This document shows positions 6,198 to 7,660 of a stretch of DNA of 7,660 nt, one piece after another; within the stretch, counting starts at the first letter, position 1; the number at the start of each line of letters is the position of its first letter. The stretch covers positions 1 through 7,660 of the forward strand of contig JAISTN010000112.1 in NCBI GenBank assembly GCA_031272565.1, in the 5' to 3' direction. The translations under genes were made by a program, and so were the position numbers. The stretch is from Bifidobacteriaceae bacterium. GTDB taxonomy: Bacteria > Actinomycetota > Actinomycetes > Actinomycetales > WQXJ01. The notes beneath the pieces were generated by a model. It saw only the letters and a program-made list of their open reading frames with translations. It had not been told where the DNA came from and did not search any database.

Positions 6198-6287
6198 GGA
6201 GGCGTCGCCTAGTGGCCTATGGCGCCCGCCTGCTAAGCGGGTTGGGGAGGTAGAATCCCCTCGCGGGTTCAAATCCCGCCGCCTCCG
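6198..6287 (+). tRNA. tRNA-Ser(GCT)
   Basis: A 90-nt class II tRNA with a long variable arm. The acceptor GGAGGCG pairs with CGCCTCC (6280-6286) and the discriminator is G6287. The anticodon loop CTGCTAA has GCT at 6232-6234, reading AGC and AGU. The T-arm is GCGGG-TTCAAAT-CCCGC, and CCA is not encoded. It starts 16 nt after tRNA-Arg on the same strand and is followed at once by a terminator, so the two are probably one transcript. Confidence 0.97.
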
Positions 6288-6324
6288 CACAGAAAATCCC
6301 AGGCTTGACCTGGGATTTTGTGTG
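6288..6324. terminator. Bidirectional rho-independent terminator between converging tRNA genes
   Basis: AAAATCCCAGG (6293-6303) and CCTGGGATTTT (6309-6319) are perfect 11-bp arms around loop CTTGA. After one G-G mismatch, four more pairs extend the stem (CACA/TGTG). The A-run before and T-run after make it work on either strand. It would end the plus-strand tRNA-Arg/tRNA-Ser transcript and stop transcripts from the minus-strand tRNA-Ser(CGA). Confidence 0.9.
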
Positions 6325-6342
6325 TGGAGCCAAGGCTTTGAA

Positions 6343-6376
6343 CCCGGCCGGGCTTGGGCTGCGCATCGGTGTGCAG
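6343..6376. repeat. Small palindromes between the terminator and tRNA-Ser(CGA)
   Basis: CCCGGCCGGG (6343-6352) is a perfect 10-bp palindrome. CTGCGCA (6359-6365) pairs with TGTGCAG (6370-6376) around TCGG with one G-U pair on the plus-strand RNA. These may help trim or end the minus-strand tRNA transcript. Otherwise the 6325-6384 spacer holds nothing I recognise. Confidence 0.25.
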
Positions 6377-6384
6377 CAGCCGGT

Positions 6385-6474
6385 TGGCGGTGGCGGCGGG
6401 ATTCGAACCCGCGGTGGAGTTACCCCCACACACGCTTTCGAGGCGTGCTCCTTAGGCCACTCGGACACACCACC
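6385..6474 (-). tRNA. tRNA-Ser(CGA), CCA encoded
   Basis: Class II tRNA on the minus strand, reading UCG. The acceptor GGTGGTG (6474-6468) pairs with CGCCACC (6395-6389) with one T-G wobble, and the discriminator is G (6388). CCA follows in the DNA (6387-6385), unlike the two tRNAs on the other strand. The anticodon stem CACGC/GCGTG holds loop CTCGAAA with CGA at 6440-6438. A long variable arm follows, then T-arm GCGGG-TTCGAAT-CCCGC. It lies 46 nt downstream of the tadA stop on the same strand. Confidence 0.96.
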
Positions 6475-6481
6475 GCCGGAA

Positions 6482-6487
6482 AGGGTA
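6482..6487 (-). promoter_or_regulatory. Weak candidate -10 box for tRNA-Ser(CGA)
   Basis: On the minus strand TACCCT (6487-6482) fits TANNNT and ends 7 nt before the mature tRNA 5' end. No clear -35 is present, and the tRNA could instead be read through from tadA. Confidence 0.2.
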
Positions 6488-6520
6488 CCAGGTTGTGGCC
6501 CGGTCCGGTCCCGGCGCCAG

Positions 6521-6982
6521 CTACCGGCGGGCGTCGAAGAAGGCTTCCAGCAGCGCGGCGCACTCCGCCTGCAGCACGCCACCCACCACCACCGGCTGGT
6601 GCAACGAGGCCCGGTCGCGGGGCAAATCCCACACCGAACCGCAGGCGCCGGCCTTGGGGTCCCAAGCCCCGAACACCACCCGGTCAACCCGGGCCGCAAT
6701 CAAGGCGCCGGCACACATGGCGCAAGGTTCCAACGTGACGTAGACGGTGTGGCCGTCCAACCGCCAAGCCGCCGCCGCGGCACCGGCTTGACGCAACGCC
6801 AGGACCTCGGCGTGGGCGGTCGGATCCCGGTCCGCCTCGCGTGAGTTGGCCGCCCAGGCCACCGCGGCGCCATCGGGCCCCACCACAATTGCCCCCACCG
6901 GCACGTCGGCAGCCGAGCCACGGTTCTGGGCCATCCGCAGAGCCCGCCACATCCAACGCTCGTCCTGCACGGTCATGGTCAT
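6521..6982 (-). CDS. tadA: tRNA-specific adenosine deaminase
   Basis: Deaminates adenosine-34 to inosine in the anticodon of tRNA-Arg(ACG), allowing one tRNA to decode CGU, CGC and CGA. The 153-residue length is normal for the family. The zinc site is H57-A-E59 (AHAEV, with E59 as proton shuttle) and P-C87-A-M-C90. The downstream [13 protein letters not shown] and the closing helix [12 protein letters not shown] are also typical. Other CDA-superfamily deaminases such as guanine deaminase are alternatives, but the TAHAEV and [11 protein letters not shown] context favours TadA. Two ATGs compete. GGGAG (6990-6986) is only 3 nt before the ATG at 6982 but 9 nt before the one at 6976, so the shorter protein is quite possible. 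The gene diverges from upp across 65 bp, and its natural substrate gene is on the other side of the tRNA cluster. Confidence 0.94.
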   Translation of the reverse strand: MTMTVQDERWMWRALRMAQNRGSAADVPVGAIVVGPDGAAVAWAANSREADRDPTAHAEVLALRQAGAAAAAWRLDGHTVYVTLEPCAMCAGALIAARVDRVVFGAWDPKAGACGSVWDLPRDRASLHQPVVVGGVLQAECAALLEAFFDARR

Positions 6983-7034
6983 ATTCTCCCGTAAAGCCAG
7001 GCTCCAGGCCTGCCATCAACCCCCCAGGTCAAGG

Positions 7035-7040
7035 TAGGTT
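7035..7040 (+). promoter_or_regulatory. Candidate -10 box of a leaderless upp transcript
   Basis: TAGGTT fits TANNNT and ends 7 nt before the upp ATG, the same geometry as the TAAGGT box before the gene at 1396. The stretch AAGGTAGG (7031-7038) could alternatively serve as a ribosome binding site about 9 nt from the ATG, in which case the promoter lies further up in the 65-bp divergent spacer. Confidence 0.35.
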
Positions 7041-7047
7041 TGTTGCC

Positions 7048-7660
7048 ATGCAGGTGAACGTTGTCAACCACCCACTGATTGCCCACAAACTAACCGTGCT
7101 GCGAGACAAGAACACGGATTCGCCCACCTTCCGCAACCTGGTGGCGGAACTGGTCACCTTGTTGGCGTACGAGGCCACCCGGGACATCGCCGTCCATGAG
7201 CACGCCATCGACACGCCAGTCGCGCCCATCGTGGGGGTCGAACTGTCGCGGCCCAGACCCATCGTGGTGCCCATCTTGCGGGCCGGCCTGGGCATGCTGG
7301 ACGGCATGAGCCGTCTGCTGCCCCTGGCGGAAGTCGGCTTCCTGGGTTTGCGCCGCGACGAGGAAACCCTCCAGGCGATCACCTATGCCAACCGTCTGCC
7401 GGACGACCTGTCGGGGCGCCAGTGCTTTGTGCTGGATCCCATGCTGGCCACCGGCGGCACCTTGATCGCCTCGATCGACTATCTGTTTGACCGGGGTGCC
7501 CGGGACGTGACGGCGATCTGCCTGCTGGCGGCACCGGAAGGCCTCGACGCGGTCAAGGCCGCGCTGGGTCACCGGGGTGACGTCAAGATTGTGACCGCCG
7601 CCGTGGATGATCATCTGAACGAACGCGGCTACATCGTGCCCGGCCTGGGTGACGCCGGTG
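7048..7660 (+). CDS. upp: Uracil phosphoribosyltransferase, 3' end cut by window edge
   Basis: Pyrimidine salvage enzyme that makes UMP and pyrophosphate from uracil and PRPP in the cytoplasm. 204 codons are present. The PRPP-binding loop reads DPMLATGGT (130-138), close to the family's DPMLATGGS with Thr for the last Ser. ILRAGLGM (76-83) and the GLRRDEETL stretch (100-108) are the other substrate-site landmarks. The sequence ends at [10 protein letters not shown], the uracil-binding C-terminus, after which the family usually has only DRxFGT or similar, so about 5-8 residues are missing. The start gives the usual V-x-N-H-P-L-I-x-H-K-L N-terminus. The gene diverges from tadA, which from memory is a recurrent actinobacterial neighbourhood. 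Confidence 0.96.
   Translation, partial: MQVNVVNHPLIAHKLTVLRDKNTDSPTFRNLVAELVTLLAYEATRDIAVHEHAIDTPVAPIVGVELSRPRPIVVPILRAGLGMLDGMSRLLPLAEVGFLGLRRDEETLQAITYANRLPDDLSGRQCFVLDPMLATGGTLIASIDYLFDRGARDVTAICLLAAPEGLDAVKAALGHRGDVKIVTAAVDDHLNERGYIVPGLGDAG

Noticed and set aside
6109..6474. tRNA 3' ends as phage or island attachment sites
   Set aside because: I found no repeated copy of any tRNA 3' end in the window and no integrase gene.
6217..6844. Open frames across the serine tRNAs on both strands (for example GFEPARGFYLPNPLSRR and RDSNPRWSYPHTRFRG)
   Set aside because: These are translations of tRNA sequence, seen often as spurious proteins; the cloverleafs are complete, so no protein is called.

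Overview
The window is ordinary chromosomal DNA of a high-GC (roughly two-thirds G+C by eye) Gram-positive actinobacterium. The clues are strong G/C preference at third codon positions, a GTG-started UDP-sugar dehydrogenase of actinobacterial type, an N-terminal T-R-R-x-x-R-E motif and long Ala/Pro- or Gly/Tyr-rich tails on single-pass membrane proteins, a GT87-type polyprenyl-phosphate-sugar transferase, TANNNT -10 boxes directly before start codons, and perfect TGTGA-N6-TCACA (CRP/GlxR-type) palindromes. I cannot name the genus.

Layout. (1) 1-1255, minus: ugd, UDP-glucose 6-dehydrogenase, running off the left edge just before its stop. (2) A 140-bp divergent spacer. (3) 1396-5021, plus: a two-gene unit joined by an ATGA overlap. 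It holds a 694-residue Pro/Ala-rich single-pass protein with a C-terminal DUF4352-like domain, then a 514-residue GT87-like multi-span glycosyltransferase with a low-complexity tail. (4) 5022-5247: a 226-bp regulatory spacer with two clean inverted repeats (one a perfect CRP-type site), a GC-rich hairpin, a -10 box and a strong ribosome binding site. (5) 5248-6042, plus: a small single-pass protein with four YGG(Q/A)PG hexapeptide repeats, a membrane anchor and an unrecognised outer domain. (6) 6109-6474: tRNA-Arg(ACG) and tRNA-Ser(GCT) on plus, a near-perfect bidirectional terminator, and tRNA-Ser(CGA) on minus. (7) 6521-6982, minus: tadA, the deaminase that makes inosine-34 in tRNA-Arg(ACG). 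(8) 7048-7660, plus: upp, uracil phosphoribosyltransferase, cut by the right edge a few residues before its end. No stretch over 300 bp lacks a gene.

How it fits together. The left half looks like envelope biology: ugd supplies UDP-glucuronate, the GT87-like enzyme would move a sugar from a polyprenyl-phosphate donor on the outer face of the membrane, and two single-pass proteins with cytoplasmic low-complexity tails and outer domains flank that enzyme. The right half is translation and nucleotide housekeeping, with TadA about 340 bp from the gene of its classical tRNA substrate. I see no mobile element, CRISPR array, phage gene or defence system, and no clear sign of a wholly new system. The least explained items are the coupled Pro/Ala-rich DUF4352-like protein and GT87-like enzyme, and the pair of perfect CRP-type palindromes, one of which lies inside a coding region.
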